Below, one piece after another: positions 8,874 to 17,725 of a DNA stretch of 30,759 nt; the first letter of the stretch is position 1, and each line of letters opens with the position of its first letter. A program made the translations under genes and the position numbers. The DNA lies in the IMG/VR virus record IMGVR_UViG_3300025120_000312, positions 1 to 30,759 of that record; one strand, 5' to 3'. The notes beneath the pieces were generated by a model. It worked only from the letters and a program-made list of their open reading frames with translations. It made no database searches and was not told where the DNA came from. This DNA is from a virus.

Positions 8874-11800
8874 GGCTGCGTCCCCTCGATTAAGAAATTG
8901 CTGTCGCCAAATTCGGCCACCATTTGCGAATAACCACTGTCAGCAGTTGGATAGTAAGTCGCTACGACCTCTATGTTACCGTCTTCGTCAAATGACAGCG
9001 ATTGAGTTTTATAGCTCTGAACATTGCTGATTGAATTTTTTAAACAGAACACGGCAGACTTTTGAGTGCATTTGCCGTTGGTGATTGTTAGCGGTATCTC
9101 TTGAATTACATTGCCTTCCCCATTCCACAGGAGTACATCGTAAGTACCGTCTGCAATTTCGGGCCATGACGTTACTGTCCCATCATCAGCAATAGCGCCG
9201 TTTTGTGGCTGGTTGTAGCTGATGGTTTCTATACCTAGCTTGAATACAGAGCCAATATCCAAGGCAGCCTCTGTTGGCGTGGTTTTAAAAGTCACGCTGT
9301 GCGTCACAAGTCGCCGCGTCAAACATTCCCACTTGGCGCGATCTATAGCATGACGCTGGCTGGTGCAGTAATCACTTAAATCAATCTTTTCCAGCGGAGC
9401 ATCTTCAGGTGTATCAATTTCCCTGACGGTTACTTCCCGCGAAACCGGGAAAAGCCCCTTGCTGACAGTGCCGCTTGTTTCTCGCTCTTCACGCCAAACA
9501 ACCGAAATCCGTGGCGGTATCCGGTCTTGATCGTCAGAGAATGACAGAGAGAAAGAATCATCGAGAATATTGCCACTCGTAAACAACTGCGTAATCGGCT
9601 CAGGAGCGTCGAAGCTAGCTACAGGCTCCAGCGCAAACTTGCCATTGCGAATTACAAGGTCAAGTAAATAATTCGCAGCTGTCTGCGCTCCCCATGACCT
9701 GATATTGATCTTGTCACTGACCGCGCCATCAAAGAAATATCGGCGGTTGTAAGTAAATGCGGACGCAGCGGCAAAACTAGCCTGATCAACTTGAGCAGAA
9801 CTTAAAACCTGCCCGGTCCCGTACCTATCATTTGTCAACAGGTCAAGCAGCACTTCGGGGAAACTTGACGTGTCATTAATACCACTGTTTACATAAACGC
9901 TAAATTGATTCAATGTTTTAATCTCTTTACTACTGCGAATATTCATGCCAACAATCGCCAAGTCTTCGTAATTTGGCTCACTTGCGTTGGCGGTAATAGT
10001 GTTAATATGAACAACCGAATGCTCTGGCTGATTAGTGCTAGCGGTAATGCCGTCATAAATAAAACTTTCTGCCAAACGTGCGTAAGCGTCTCCGTAAAAA
10101 TTGCCATCATCAAAGCCAGTTCCTAGATCTTTCTTTGCTACAGCAGAAACATCAATTGAAAATACTTGGCTAATAGGAACTGCTGCAACTGGAGGTGTGG
10201 CTGTCGGATCGCCTTGCTGAACAAGACCTGGAACACTGTTTGGGTCACGGATTTGTAAGGTGTCGCCAACCTGAAACAAGCTGCCGCTATCAGTGAGCGT
10301 AAAACTTGAAATGCTGCCCCCAGTTGGATCAGGTATTTGTGCCGGTGGAGGTGAAGGGTTTGTGACATCAGGAACTGTCACCACAATCGTGGCTTGTGCG
10401 TTTCGACCAGAACCAGTCGTCGCGTCCAGAATTACGTTGTACGTTCCAGCCTGGTAACCTTTGCCGACGGTCATTCCCGCTGTGTTCACACTAGAAATCT
10501 TCGTCTCTAGTGGCGAAAGGCTTTGAATCGCAAATGTGCTTTGGCTACGTGCTACTTGCTCGCCGGTATATCTGACAGTGACGCTGCCACTCGTCACAGT
10601 CCGAAGACTGCCTAAATGTGGATCTAATACCTCAAGATCGCCCGTTGCAATATCGTTTCTTACTTCCCAGCCACTTACTGGTGTCATGCGGATCTCCCAG
10701 CGACGAACGTCAGGAAACTCAAAACGTAAATAGTTATACACTGCAACGCCTGTCGTGCTTCGTACTCCAAACAGCTGGGTCAGGTCGGTATATGCGTCAT
10801 TAGATCCTGCAATGCGATAACTCACTCGGAAAAATGAATAGCGCGTTTCAAAAGTGCTGTATTGGCCGCTGGTGAAATTAGTTAGGTTTGCATCACCAAT
10901 GTCTTTGCCGTTGTCTTTGTCGCAAGCGTCATAATCAATCCGCTCATAACCTCTCGCGTCTTTGAAATTGCACAGCCCTGAGATGCTGATTTGCAGACTG
11001 CTTCGTATTCCAACTTCTACAATTCGCCCTTGCCGTTCAGTTGAAAAAATTGCTTCCGCTGCCTGCATAAGGTGGCTACCTTGAGTTGCATTAACACCAC
11101 CAAACGCCTGTACCGTTGAGTCAGACCACAGGTTCGCTTGCCCAGCTCGAATGACCTCAAAAGTTGCTGTGGTTGTCACCCCGTTTCCAACGGGCTCATT
11201 GTCCGCGTCTGACACAAAAACGTCAGCTGATCGAGATTTGCAAATTGCTAATGCGCTACCAATTCGGTACAAGTCGCCATAGTTAATCTGTTCGTCATTG
11301 GATCGTTGACGAGAAGCGACGGCTTGGCCTACGTCGCCACAACTGACTTCGCCGTCATCACCATAAGTAAACAATCGCTCAACATCCGTGCTTTTATAAA
11401 TCACTACTTCTACGTCACTGCCTACCGCCAACGTTTGCAATCCTTCTGTTCCTGTGGTGATAGCTCCAGCCCGACCAGGAAACTTGTAGTCCTGCTTTTG
11501 GCGTTCAGCTACTTGCTGATCATCAGTAGCGCAATTTAATTCACCGTCAGCCCTAGTTTCAGCTTTTCTGGCTGTACGAAATACCGGGTTGACCCTGTAT
11601 AGGAAGTTATTCCCGATAAACCCATAAAGGCCAAACGTCGTCTGGTTGCTTGGGGTGGAAACGTAGCAGAAATCTGTTTTCCAATCGTTGTTTACACCAC
11701 GAACCTGAAACACATCACCGCCGCCATCATTTTCGGCATTACCTGTATCGTTTGCAGCGAGTTGGCCAGCAATACGATCAGAAGACTTAAGACGCCCACC

Positions 11801-12400
11801 ATCGGGGCTTGAGTAAATTGTTATACGTCCAAAATCACTGTTAAGGTCGTATCCGTTAATAAGGTTGTTGCCAATTGCAAACTGTTCGGCGTCTAGGTTT
11901 GTGATACTGGCCTCACCTATCAAGAACACTGCTCTTAATAATTGACCACCACCGATGCTGTAAATTTGCGACCAAATCAAATTGGTATTAACCCGAATCC
12001 CTCCATAAGCAATTCCACTAATAAATTGCCTTTTTGCATAAACAAGCGGCACAACAGAGCCCAGCTCAACCACGTTCTGAACAGAATCAAAACCGCTTTT
12101 TGGTGTGAAGCGTGATCCATTGACTAGGTTCTGTCCCTGAACTGTATTGACATCTAGGTTTTGCGCTTCTGGTGCCTTTGGCTTTGGAGCCAACAATGTC
12201 GCTAGGTAAGTCAGGGCAATGCCAATGACTAACTGAATTAAAAATGTTCCAATAAATGCTGTTGGCTCCCCAGGTCGCAACTTTGAATGCAGAATCGCTT
12301 GCCGCATAAAAAAGCGGTAATCCTTTTCGCTCATCCCCGTGAGCTGCATGATCTGTCGATCCTGCGGCAGTAAAGCAATTTGGCGATTTGGAGTCAGCAT
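8870..12400 (-). CDS. J: gpJ-like tail tip / host-specificity protein (1176 aa)
   Basis: Length is comparable to lambda gpJ (1132 aa). Residues 48-70 form one strongly hydrophobic helix (FIGTFLIQLVIGIALTYLA) after a basic N-terminus; similar segments occur in gpI-like proteins, so this may be a gpI-J fusion. It is followed by LAPKPKAPEAQ and a central VVPLVYAKRQFISG motif typical of tip proteins of this group. Around residues 640-700 there is a beta-sandwich-like stretch (AGTYNVILDATTGSGRNAQ) before a Pro-rich hinge. The region near residues 1000-1050 (KIDLSDYCTSQRHAIDRAK, then VTFKTTPTEAALDIGSVFKL) is the clearest gpJ signature, the tip hub domain. The gene overlaps the upstream and downstream genes by a few bases. 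It probably forms the tail tip and directs DNA entry. Confidence 0.85.
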   Translation of the reverse strand: MLTPNRQIALLPQDRQIMQLTGMSEKDYRFFMRQAILHSKLRPGEPTAFIGTFLIQLVIGIALTYLATLLAPKPKAPEAQNLDVNTVQGQNLVNGSRFTPKSGFDSVQNVVELGSVVPLVYAKRQFISGIAYGGIRVNTNLIWSQIYSIGGGQLLRAVFLIGEASITNLDAEQFAIGNNLINGYDLNSDFGRITIYSSPDGGRLKSSDRIAGQLAANDTGNAENDGGGDVFQVRGVNNDWKTDFCYVSTPSNQTTFGLYGFIGNNFLYRVNPVFRTARKAETRADGELNCATDDQQVAERQKQDYKFPGRAGAITTGTEGLQTLAVGSDVEVVIYKSTDVERLFTYGDDGEVSCGDVGQAVASRQRSNDEQINYGDLYRIGSALAICKSRSADVFVSDADNEPVGNGVTTTATFEVIRAGQANLWSDSTVQAFGGVNATQGSHLMQAAEAIFSTERQGRIVEVGIRSSLQISISGLCNFKDARGYERIDYDACDKDNGKDIGDANLTNFTSGQYSTFETRYSFFRVSYRIAGSNDAYTDLTQLFGVRSTTGVAVYNYLRFEFPDVRRWEIRMTPVSGWEVRNDIATGDLEVLDPHLGSLRTVTSGSVTVRYTGEQVARSQSTFAIQSLSPLETKISSVNTAGMTVGKGYQAGTYNVILDATTGSGRNAQATIVVTVPDVTNPSPPPAQIPDPTGGSISSFTLTDSGSLFQVGDTLQIRDPNSVPGLVQQGDPTATPPVAAVPISQVFSIDVSAVAKKDLGTGFDDGNFYGDAYARLAESFIYDGITASTNQPEHSVVHINTITANASEPNYEDLAIVGMNIRSSKEIKTLNQFSVYVNSGINDTSSFPEVLLDLLTNDRYGTGQVLSSAQVDQASFAAASAFTYNRRYFFDGAVSDKINIRSWGAQTAANYLLDLVIRNGKFALEPVASFDAPEPITQLFTSGNILDDSFSLSFSDDQDRIPPRISVVWREERETSGTVSKGLFPVSREVTVREIDTPEDAPLEKIDLSDYCTSQRHAIDRAKWECLTRRLVTHSVTFKTTPTEAALDIGSVFKLGIETISYNQPQNGAIADDGTVTSWPEIADGTYDVLLWNGEGNVIQEIPLTITNGKCTQKSAVFCLKNSISNVQSYKTQSLSFDEDGNIEVVATYYPTADSGYSQMVAEFGDSNFLIEGTQP

Positions 12401-12870
12401 TATTGGAGGTTTATATTGCCTGTAGAGGGAAGACTCCCGACAAGAGCTTGTGTCAACAGTCTGCGTGGTGCGTTTTGACTTACAGCATCTAATGGACTGC
12501 CAAGCCGAACAGATAGGCGGCTTGAGTCATGTTCTAGACCTGTAACTGCATACACTTCTTCTCCGTAAGTGTTCCCTTCATCCAACGTATCAGGGTCAAG
12601 CCATACCGTGCGTATTTGAATTAACCATCGCTTTTGGGCTGCTTGCTGAAAAACTAATAGGTCAAGCTGATTTACAGCAAAGACAAGGCTTGCACTGATG
12701 TTTCCAGCTTGCAAGTCAACCGTTCCACCGCTAAACCCGAATGCACCAAAGATGTAACTTTCGCCATTATAAGTTCTTGTTTCGCCGTGATGAAAATTCT
12801 GGAATCCATATCCGGCTGAAGCGCCAGCGTGATCCAGCAGCTTTATGTAGGTTCCAATTGCAATAGTCAT
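12400..12870 (-). CDS. Minor tail protein in the gpL position (156 aa)
   Basis: Encoded between the tape measure and the gpJ-like protein, with short overlaps on both sides (ATGA-type at 12870-12867 and TAATG near 12400), hence part of one translationally coupled tail-tip operon. The sequence starts as a beta domain (AIGTYIKLLDHAGASAGYGF, FGAFGFSGGTVDLQAGNISA) and ends with WLDPDTLDEGNTYGEEVYAV, SRLSVRLGSPLDAVSQNAPR and LVGSLPSTGNINL. I have an impression of similar RLSSPLDAV-PRR patterns in minor tail proteins of siphophages, which occupy the slot of lambda L. No cysteine cluster like the iron-sulphur site of lambda gpL is visible. The role in tip assembly is inferred from position. Confidence 0.55.
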   Translation of the reverse strand: MTIAIGTYIKLLDHAGASAGYGFQNFHHGETRTYNGESYIFGAFGFSGGTVDLQAGNISASLVFAVNQLDLLVFQQAAQKRWLIQIRTVWLDPDTLDEGNTYGEEVYAVTGLEHDSSRLSVRLGSPLDAVSQNAPRRLLTQALVGSLPSTGNINLQ

Positions 12871-15800
12871 CTGATTCCCACCTGTGCGCGAGTGGCAGGA
12901 CGGTTGCGAAGATCACTCAGAACTTTTGCTTGTGCATCGCGAGCTGTCGATTTCATGCCCTGCGAAAACTGCTCGACGGTGACATATTCAACGTTATTGA
13001 TAACAGTAGTTTCAGCCCTGACATCAATTGGATTGCTATTAATGGAAGCGATACGCTCACGTTCCATCACTCTTTCTTTAGTGTAAGACGTTGAGATTCC
13101 AATAGATTCAGCATTTTCAGCAAAAGCGTCATTAGAGCTATTTTTTGCGCCGCCCATAGCGTTTCGTGCGGCCCCAAAGGCATCCTCATTAGAAATTACT
13201 GTGCCTGCGGTATCTGGCACAAATAGTTCTGGCCCACGCTCACCGATAATTGAAGGTTTATTCAATGGAGGTCTCCCCCCGTCAGCAAAATTCAATAAGT
13301 CGCCAATGCCTGCATTCAAACCCTTGAATGCAAAGCTAATAAATAAATTAGCAAGTTGGCCAGTAATGTCACTAAGAATATCTCCCCAGCTTTTAGTCCC
13401 GTCAATTAAACCTTTAATTCCGTTTTGAAGGCTATTGGTGATAATGTCAACGGATCCTTTTAGCAGCTGCTGTGTAGTCGTAAGCTCTTCATTTAATTTT
13501 TTATCAGTTTTGGCAGCCTCAGCAAAGAAGCCAGGGAAATCACTTGCTGATTCCACTAATGCTTTTCTGTCTTTTTGTTGTTTTCTTAATTCCGCAAGCT
13601 TGATCAAATCTTCTTGCTCTGGGACTGAGAGTGTAGTTAGGGCCAGAATCTCTTTTTTTTGGTCTATGAAGTCAAAACCGTTTTGTAATCTCTGCTTGTC
13701 CAGCTTGCTTAGTTCCGTACCATCATCTTTCAGTTGTGAATTTAATTGAATTTGCCTCGTTAAAGTTTCTGCGATTTTCCTTGCGGATTTTTGCTGTTGA
13801 GCTGCTAGTTTTTCTTGTTCTTTTTTCTTTTTATCTAACTTGTTTTGAGCTTTTGTTTTTGTTGCTTTTTTTGTTTCGTCATTGCCTACAACATCCCCAA
13901 TATCAAATTGCTCATCTTTGGGCGTGTCCGGTGTCGTTACTGATTTTGTATTATTTTTTTTGGTTCCTGGCACAGGGATTCCAGTGCCTTTAAAAGCTTT
14001 TTTCGCTGCTTCAACCGCTCGGTTCAAGCCTGCCATCAGGTCTATGTTAAAAGCTTTCTTAAAGAAATCATTTAATCCTCCTAGTACCTGTTTTGCTACC
14101 CGTGCAATTTTATTCATCAATGATGACCAAACACCACTGATCCAGGTAGCTGCATCCCCAAAGGCTTTCATCATCCCATTGGTTGTCTGGTTCGTTATAT
14201 CGCCAATCGATTGAGTGCCTTCATTAACATTGCCTGTTAATGCGTTCCAGATATTAGAAACTACATTTTTAGCGTTACTGAAAAAGTTTTTAATGTCCTC
14301 TAAGGTTTCAGCACCTTTCTGTTTGATTATGTCCCATCCAAAGTTAAGGATCTTTACAAGTATGTTCCATCCATCGCTGAGGAACTTTGTAAATCCAACC
14401 CACTGTTTACCGACAACTCTGAAAAACTCCTTCCATCCCTTGATGTAGTTATCAATCATCACCCCGGCAAATGCGCCGATAGCTTTGATTATCTTTATCG
14501 TTTCCCCGCCCCAATATTTAAACTCATTGCCTATTGCGTTAACTAACTCTTTGAATGGTTCAAATTTGTTGTATAGCAGGACAGCACCCGCAATCAATGC
14601 AACAACAGCTAATACCGCTAACTGGATTGGCCCGATGATTACACTCCATGCTGCACCGAGAAGGGTTGTAGCCGCAGCCCATAACGTTGTTGCACCAGTA
14701 GCAGCAAGGATGGCTAACTTCATTGCGCCAATAGCAGCAGCTGCCAGACCAAGCCCAACGCCTGCCGCAACAATTAATCCCAGACCAATCACTACATTTT
14801 TGATTGGCCCCGGCAACTGTAGGAATGCAGCCAGCATGTTATTGATTGGAACAAGAATTGCCCCAATTGCTGGCTTTAGTTGCTCGAAAACCGCAACGCC
14901 TACATCTTTTCTCAGGTTCTCATTTCTTGTGCTGAGTGTTGAATAAGCACTCGCTAGATTTTTTACAGCTTTTTCAGCCACACCAGAGGCTTCGGCTTGG
15001 TTCCCTACTAGCTCTTTGAATTTCTCAAAGTTGTTCAGCAGTGGTCCTAATGCCTTGAATGCTTCTGATCCGAATAGCTTGATTTTGTCTTGACTGCTTG
15101 TAACTTTTTGCAGTTTTTCTAGTGTTCCAACTAGCCCATCAGCTTTAATAGTTGCTGCGTTGACGGTTATTTTGTATTTGTCTAGAATTGTTTCACCTTC
15201 TTTAGTAGGAGCGGCCAGTTTGTTTAATGCTGAATTTAAGCCTGATGTTGCAACTTCGGCATTCTGGCCTTGAAGCGTGATCCCTGCAATCGCTGCATTG
15301 ACTTCCGCAAAACCAACCCCCAATGTTGCAGCGGTAGGAATAACTTTGCCTAATGCGGCGCCGTATTCATTGATTGTCAGTTTGCCATCATTCTGCGTTT
15401 GCACCAACTGATCGGTCAGTAAAGCGGCTTTATCTGCTTCCAATCCGTAGGCGTTAATCACTGTTGTCAGCGCATCCACAGCCGTTGTCTGGTCAGTAAA
15501 TCCTGCGGTTGTTAATGCAACTGATGATTCCAATACTTTTTCAATGTTTTCCGCGCCCGATACGCCAGCAGATAACAATTGATAACTTGCAGCCGTTGCT
15601 TCAATCCTGTTTGTCAGGCCCCCAGAAGCTTCACTGACTTTTTGGATTGACGCTTGTACGTCGTTGAATCCTGCTGCACCCGTCAGCGTTTTTACTGAGC
15701 CTTCAGCTGCTGAAAACTCTTTGCCTAGTTCTAAAACATCCCCCGTGATTCTTTTGAGCACTGCCCCAGCGCCAAGCACGGCAATCGCACCAGTCAGCCC

Positions 15801-16112
15801 TTGAACCGCTGTTGTCCCTCCTTTGAGATTCGCCTCAAACTTGGTTATCTCTCTTGATACTGCTTTGAATTTCGCTGAAGACTTATCAAGCCCGGTCTGT
15901 ATTCCTTTTAGTTTGTTTATGTATTCCGTTTGTGCGCTGATCGTGTTCTTGATCGTTGCGCTTTCGTCCTTTAATTCTTTCTCAAATTTCTCTAGCTCTC
16001 TAGTTGTAGCTGCTACTTCCTTGTCTACTTTTTTGAAATTGCCAGTAAGGCTTTTCAGCGACTGAAGCGCTTGCTGCACTTGCAGCGTAAGACTGACTGA
16101 ATACTGGCTCAT
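12867..16112 (-). CDS. Tail tape measure protein (1081 aa)
   Basis: Sets tail length and is carried inside the tube. Residues ~10-90 are coiled coil (KKVDKEVAATTRELEKFEKE...). Residues ~110-330 match the conserved N-terminal domain of phage tail tape measure proteins (LGKEFSAAEGSVKTLTGAAG, TVINAYGLEADKAALLTDQL, GITLQGQNAEVATSGLNSAL). Residues ~434-512 are strongly hydrophobic, with several possible membrane segments (NVVIGLGLIVAAGVGLGLAA, LAVLAVVALIAGAVLLY), suited to forming a channel during DNA entry. A Lys-rich coiled coil follows at ~735-790, and the C-terminal GGRPPLNKPSIIGERGPELF segment is common in this family. The gene starts 9 nt after the stop of the frameshifted chaperone product. 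At roughly 1.5 angstrom per residue a tail near 160 nm would be expected; that is inference. Confidence 0.95.
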   Translation of the reverse strand: MSQYSVSLTLQVQQALQSLKSLTGNFKKVDKEVAATTRELEKFEKELKDESATIKNTISAQTEYINKLKGIQTGLDKSSAKFKAVSREITKFEANLKGGTTAVQGLTGAIAVLGAGAVLKRITGDVLELGKEFSAAEGSVKTLTGAAGFNDVQASIQKVSEASGGLTNRIEATAASYQLLSAGVSGAENIEKVLESSVALTTAGFTDQTTAVDALTTVINAYGLEADKAALLTDQLVQTQNDGKLTINEYGAALGKVIPTAATLGVGFAEVNAAIAGITLQGQNAEVATSGLNSALNKLAAPTKEGETILDKYKITVNAATIKADGLVGTLEKLQKVTSSQDKIKLFGSEAFKALGPLLNNFEKFKELVGNQAEASGVAEKAVKNLASAYSTLSTRNENLRKDVGVAVFEQLKPAIGAILVPINNMLAAFLQLPGPIKNVVIGLGLIVAAGVGLGLAAAAIGAMKLAILAATGATTLWAAATTLLGAAWSVIIGPIQLAVLAVVALIAGAVLLYNKFEPFKELVNAIGNEFKYWGGETIKIIKAIGAFAGVMIDNYIKGWKEFFRVVGKQWVGFTKFLSDGWNILVKILNFGWDIIKQKGAETLEDIKNFFSNAKNVVSNIWNALTGNVNEGTQSIGDITNQTTNGMMKAFGDAATWISGVWSSLMNKIARVAKQVLGGLNDFFKKAFNIDLMAGLNRAVEAAKKAFKGTGIPVPGTKKNNTKSVTTPDTPKDEQFDIGDVVGNDETKKATKTKAQNKLDKKKKEQEKLAAQQQKSARKIAETLTRQIQLNSQLKDDGTELSKLDKQRLQNGFDFIDQKKEILALTTLSVPEQEDLIKLAELRKQQKDRKALVESASDFPGFFAEAAKTDKKLNEELTTTQQLLKGSVDIITNSLQNGIKGLIDGTKSWGDILSDITGQLANLFISFAFKGLNAGIGDLLNFADGGRPPLNKPSIIGERGPELFVPDTAGTVISNEDAFGAARNAMGGAKNSSNDAFAENAESIGISTSYTKERVMERERIASINSNPIDVRAETTVINNVEYVTVEQFSQGMKSTARDAQAKVLSDLRNRPATRAQVGIR

Positions 16113-16121
16113 GTGTCTAGG

Positions 16122-16684
16122 TTACCGACGCCGTTTCTTTGCTTTTTCCATGGCGGCATCTTCCTCCTCTTTCCTTAAGGTATAAAATGCAGACCAGATA
16201 GCTAGTTCTTGTGGAGTTAATCTTTCTTGGATTTCTCCCAGTGTGTAGCCTAATTTTTCAGCTACTAATAATTGAAGCGTTAGCTCCCCGTCTTTCTTGA
16301 GTTGTTCGACGATTTTTTTTGAGATAGGTCTACCTCTACTTCTGTTTCTACGCCGTCTTCATTAACTTCAGTAATTGTCTCTCTAAACACCTCCACTACA
16401 AGTTTGCTCATCAACGTTTCTGGGAAGCAGTTTTTAAGCTCAGCAAAATCAGCCAGTATAAATCTTTTGTTACCTGCTTCATCTTCTGCTTTTATGATCA
16501 GGACGTTTAAGGCAACACTGATTGGATCTTCTGAGTTTTTGCCTGCTAAACGTGTTGCGCGTTCACGTTGTGCAAGCGTAAGCGGTGTCATCCACCACAC
16601 AAATTCCTGTCCATTATCCAGCTCAATAGATCGTCGTGTCCGCTTCATTGAAACGGCATTCTTCAGCTCTTGTAAACCGTTCAT
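16122..16684 (-). CDS. Tail assembly chaperone gpGT, made by -1 frameshifting (187 aa)
   Basis: The G frame (16280-16684) contains the run C-AAAAAAAA-T. A -1 slip there continues into a frame with no start of its own, reading IVEQLKKDGELTLQLLVAEK and then LGYTLGEIQERLTPQELAIW-SAFYTLRKEEEDAAMEKAKK-RRR, and stopping at 16124-16122. The T-like part (ELAIWSAFYTLRKEEEDAAM plus a basic tail) is the usual signature of the lambda gpT analogue. I count 124 residues before the slip and 63 after. As in lambda and many other long-tailed phages, the longer product is thought to load the tape measure and recruit the major tail protein while being absent from the virion. The tape measure gene follows 9 nt later. 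Confidence 0.85.
16280..16684 (-). CDS. Tail assembly chaperone gpG analogue (134 aa)
   Basis: The unshifted product. It begins MNGLQELKNAVSMKRTRRSI, has WWMTPLTLAQRERATRLA, and ends in an acidic stretch EVNEDGVETEVEVDL before a polar tail SQKKSSNNSRKTGS. It lies between the major tail protein and the tape measure, the standard slot for G. An AAAGGA Shine-Dalgarno lies about 11 nt before the ATG. A terminator stands immediately upstream (16727-16756), so expression needs either readthrough from the major tail protein unit or its own promoter; a candidate with TTGACG and CTAGCTAG is listed separately. The G:GT ratio would be set by slippage on the A8 run. Confidence 0.88.
   Translation of the reverse strand: MNGLQELKNAVSMKRTRRSIELDNGQEFVWWMTPLTLAQRERATRLAGKNSEDPISVALNVLIIKAEDEAGNKRFILADFAELKNCFPETLMSKLVVEVFRETITEVNEDGVETEVEVDLSQKKSSNNSRKTGS
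16313..16321 (-). other. Programmed -1 ribosomal frameshift site (A8 run)
   Basis: On the minus strand the codons are CAA-AAA-AAA-TCG. This contains the heptamer A-AAA-AAA, which fits the X-XXY-YYZ slippery pattern and allows both tRNAs to re-pair one base back. The shifted frame is open for 63 codons and encodes a typical T domain, which is strong evidence that the shift is used. I saw no strong stem-loop just downstream. Confidence 0.85.
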
Positions 16685-16699
16685 CCAGAATTATCCTTT

Positions 16700-16723
16700 C
16701 ATCCAATGCTAGCTAGCCGTCAA
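16700..16723 (-). promoter_or_regulatory. Possible promoter for the tail assembly genes (CTAGCTAG-type)
   Basis: On the minus strand, TTGACG (16723-16718) is followed after one base by CTAGCTAG (16716-16709) and then, with the same 4-nt gap after CTAGCTA as in the early promoters, TGGATG (16705-16700). The -35 is better than in the early copies but the -10 is poor (TGGATG instead of TGGTAT). It lies between the terminator of the major tail protein unit and the G gene. It may be a weak or decayed copy of the module. Confidence 0.35.
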
Positions 16724-16726
16724 CCC

Positions 16727-16756
16727 AAAAAAAAGAGCTTGGTCTCACCCAAGCTC
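16727..16756 (-). terminator. Rho-independent terminator behind the major tail protein gene
   Basis: On the minus strand, GAGCTTGG and CCAAGCTC pair perfectly over 8 bp around a 6-nt loop (16756-16735), followed by eight T residues (16734-16727). It stands 33 nt after the major tail protein stop. It probably limits readthrough into the chaperone and tape measure genes, giving the high tube-to-tape-measure ratio a tail needs. A CTAGCTAG copy lies just upstream (16778-16785). Confidence 0.92.
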
Positions 16757-16788
16757 ACTTCACTCCCTTTGCTTACTCTAGCTAGCCC

Positions 16789-17598
16789 TTAAGTCAATGC
16801 CGTATAGAACATGTGACTTGGTGCTCCTGCTAGTGAGAAGCTAATCGTTGCTGTCAACGCATCAGCCGTACTGGCATTAACGCTGAAACCGTTCAAGACA
16901 ACAGGAGCTTGAACAAACATTGATGCAGCGTCATCAGCCCCAGGGTTGCTTGGATCATCAACATAATTCAGATAGAGCTTTACTTCCGCCCCGTTCTGAT
17001 CTGCAAGAAGCGTTGAATAAATCAACCTATTTGCTGTTGATGTCTGATCAGGAGTAAACAGCACTGTCATGCTGCCCGTTCCTTCTGCCGGGCCTGGAAT
17101 CGTTTCTTTGAAGTTCGCAAACTTTGATGCCGCTCCCTCTGTGCAAGGAATCGTGGTTACATCGATGGATTCCCTGGAGAAATCAATGTCCCACTCGACG
17201 ACAGAACAGACAACATCAAAATCCGCGTAAGAGATATTGATGTGTGTGCCAGTTGTGTTTGCAGATCCGGTGCCCCCTCTTACGGTTACCGAAATCGCTG
17301 CACCTCCTTTCGTTGTTGCGAGCTTCAGGATTGCAGTGCCTGAACCGCCCCCTACAACGTAATAGGTGGTCCCAAAAACATAGGCTGTGCCTGCTGCATT
17401 TTCTGCCAGTGTTGAGCCGCCGACATCCGTAAACTTGACAGCATCACCGATCTGAAAATCATTGTTCCCCGGAACTACGATTGAATCGCCAAGAGGGAAA
17501 TCCTCAAAATCTTTTAAGCAAAAAGTGGAGCCGGGTGGCTTGAACATCACTCTGCCGCTGTTTCCACTCAGCGCAGAGTTATTGCATTGGATTGGCAC
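16789..17598 (-). CDS. Major tail (tube) protein (269 aa)
   Basis: The start is GTG at 17598, chosen because AAGGGG lies about 8 nt upstream and no upstream ATG is open. The fold signature is clear: VVEWDIDFSRESIDVTTIPC, then GTGSMTVLFTPDQT, a LIYSTLLAD helix, VKLYLNYVDD, and final strands VLNGFSVNASTADALTATIS. Residues ~30-115 (FPLGDSIVVP..., YYVVGGGSGTAILKLAT) look like an extra beta domain inserted near the N-terminus, possibly exposed on the tube surface. It sits between the tail terminator and the chaperone pair, as in other siphophages, and has its own strong terminator. The 127-nt gap upstream shows no CTAGCTAG module and only a weak promoter-like sequence (TTTACA, 17 bp, GAATAC). Confidence 0.85.
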   Translation of the reverse strand: MPIQCNNSALSGNSGRVMFKPPGSTFCLKDFEDFPLGDSIVVPGNNDFQIGDAVKFTDVGGSTLAENAAGTAYVFGTTYYVVGGGSGTAILKLATTKGGAAISVTVRGGTGSANTTGTHINISYADFDVVCSVVEWDIDFSRESIDVTTIPCTEGAASKFANFKETIPGPAEGTGSMTVLFTPDQTSTANRLIYSTLLADQNGAEVKLYLNYVDDPSNPGADDAASMFVQAPVVLNGFSVNASTADALTATISFSLAGAPSHMFYTALT

Positions 17599-17725
17599 TT
17601 GGAAACCCCTTGGGGCTAAAGATCAGTTTTCGCAATCCCGTTAGAGCGGCACAGGATAACTAGACAGACGCCGTCCGTATTCTCTCAATTCTATTTGGCT
17701 GTAAAGTTTTTAAGCCTGGTGGCAC

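Noticed and set aside
13435-14946. Several long plus-strand frames opposite the tape measure gene, and similar ones opposite scaffold, gpJ and fibre genes.
   Set aside because: Their composition mirrors the codon pattern of the minus-strand genes and no start signals or domains are visible; they are antisense shadows.
17599-17725. A promoter for the major tail protein (TTTACA, 17 bp, GAATAC).
   Set aside because: The -10 is too weak and no module element is present; mentioned only as a possibility under that gene.
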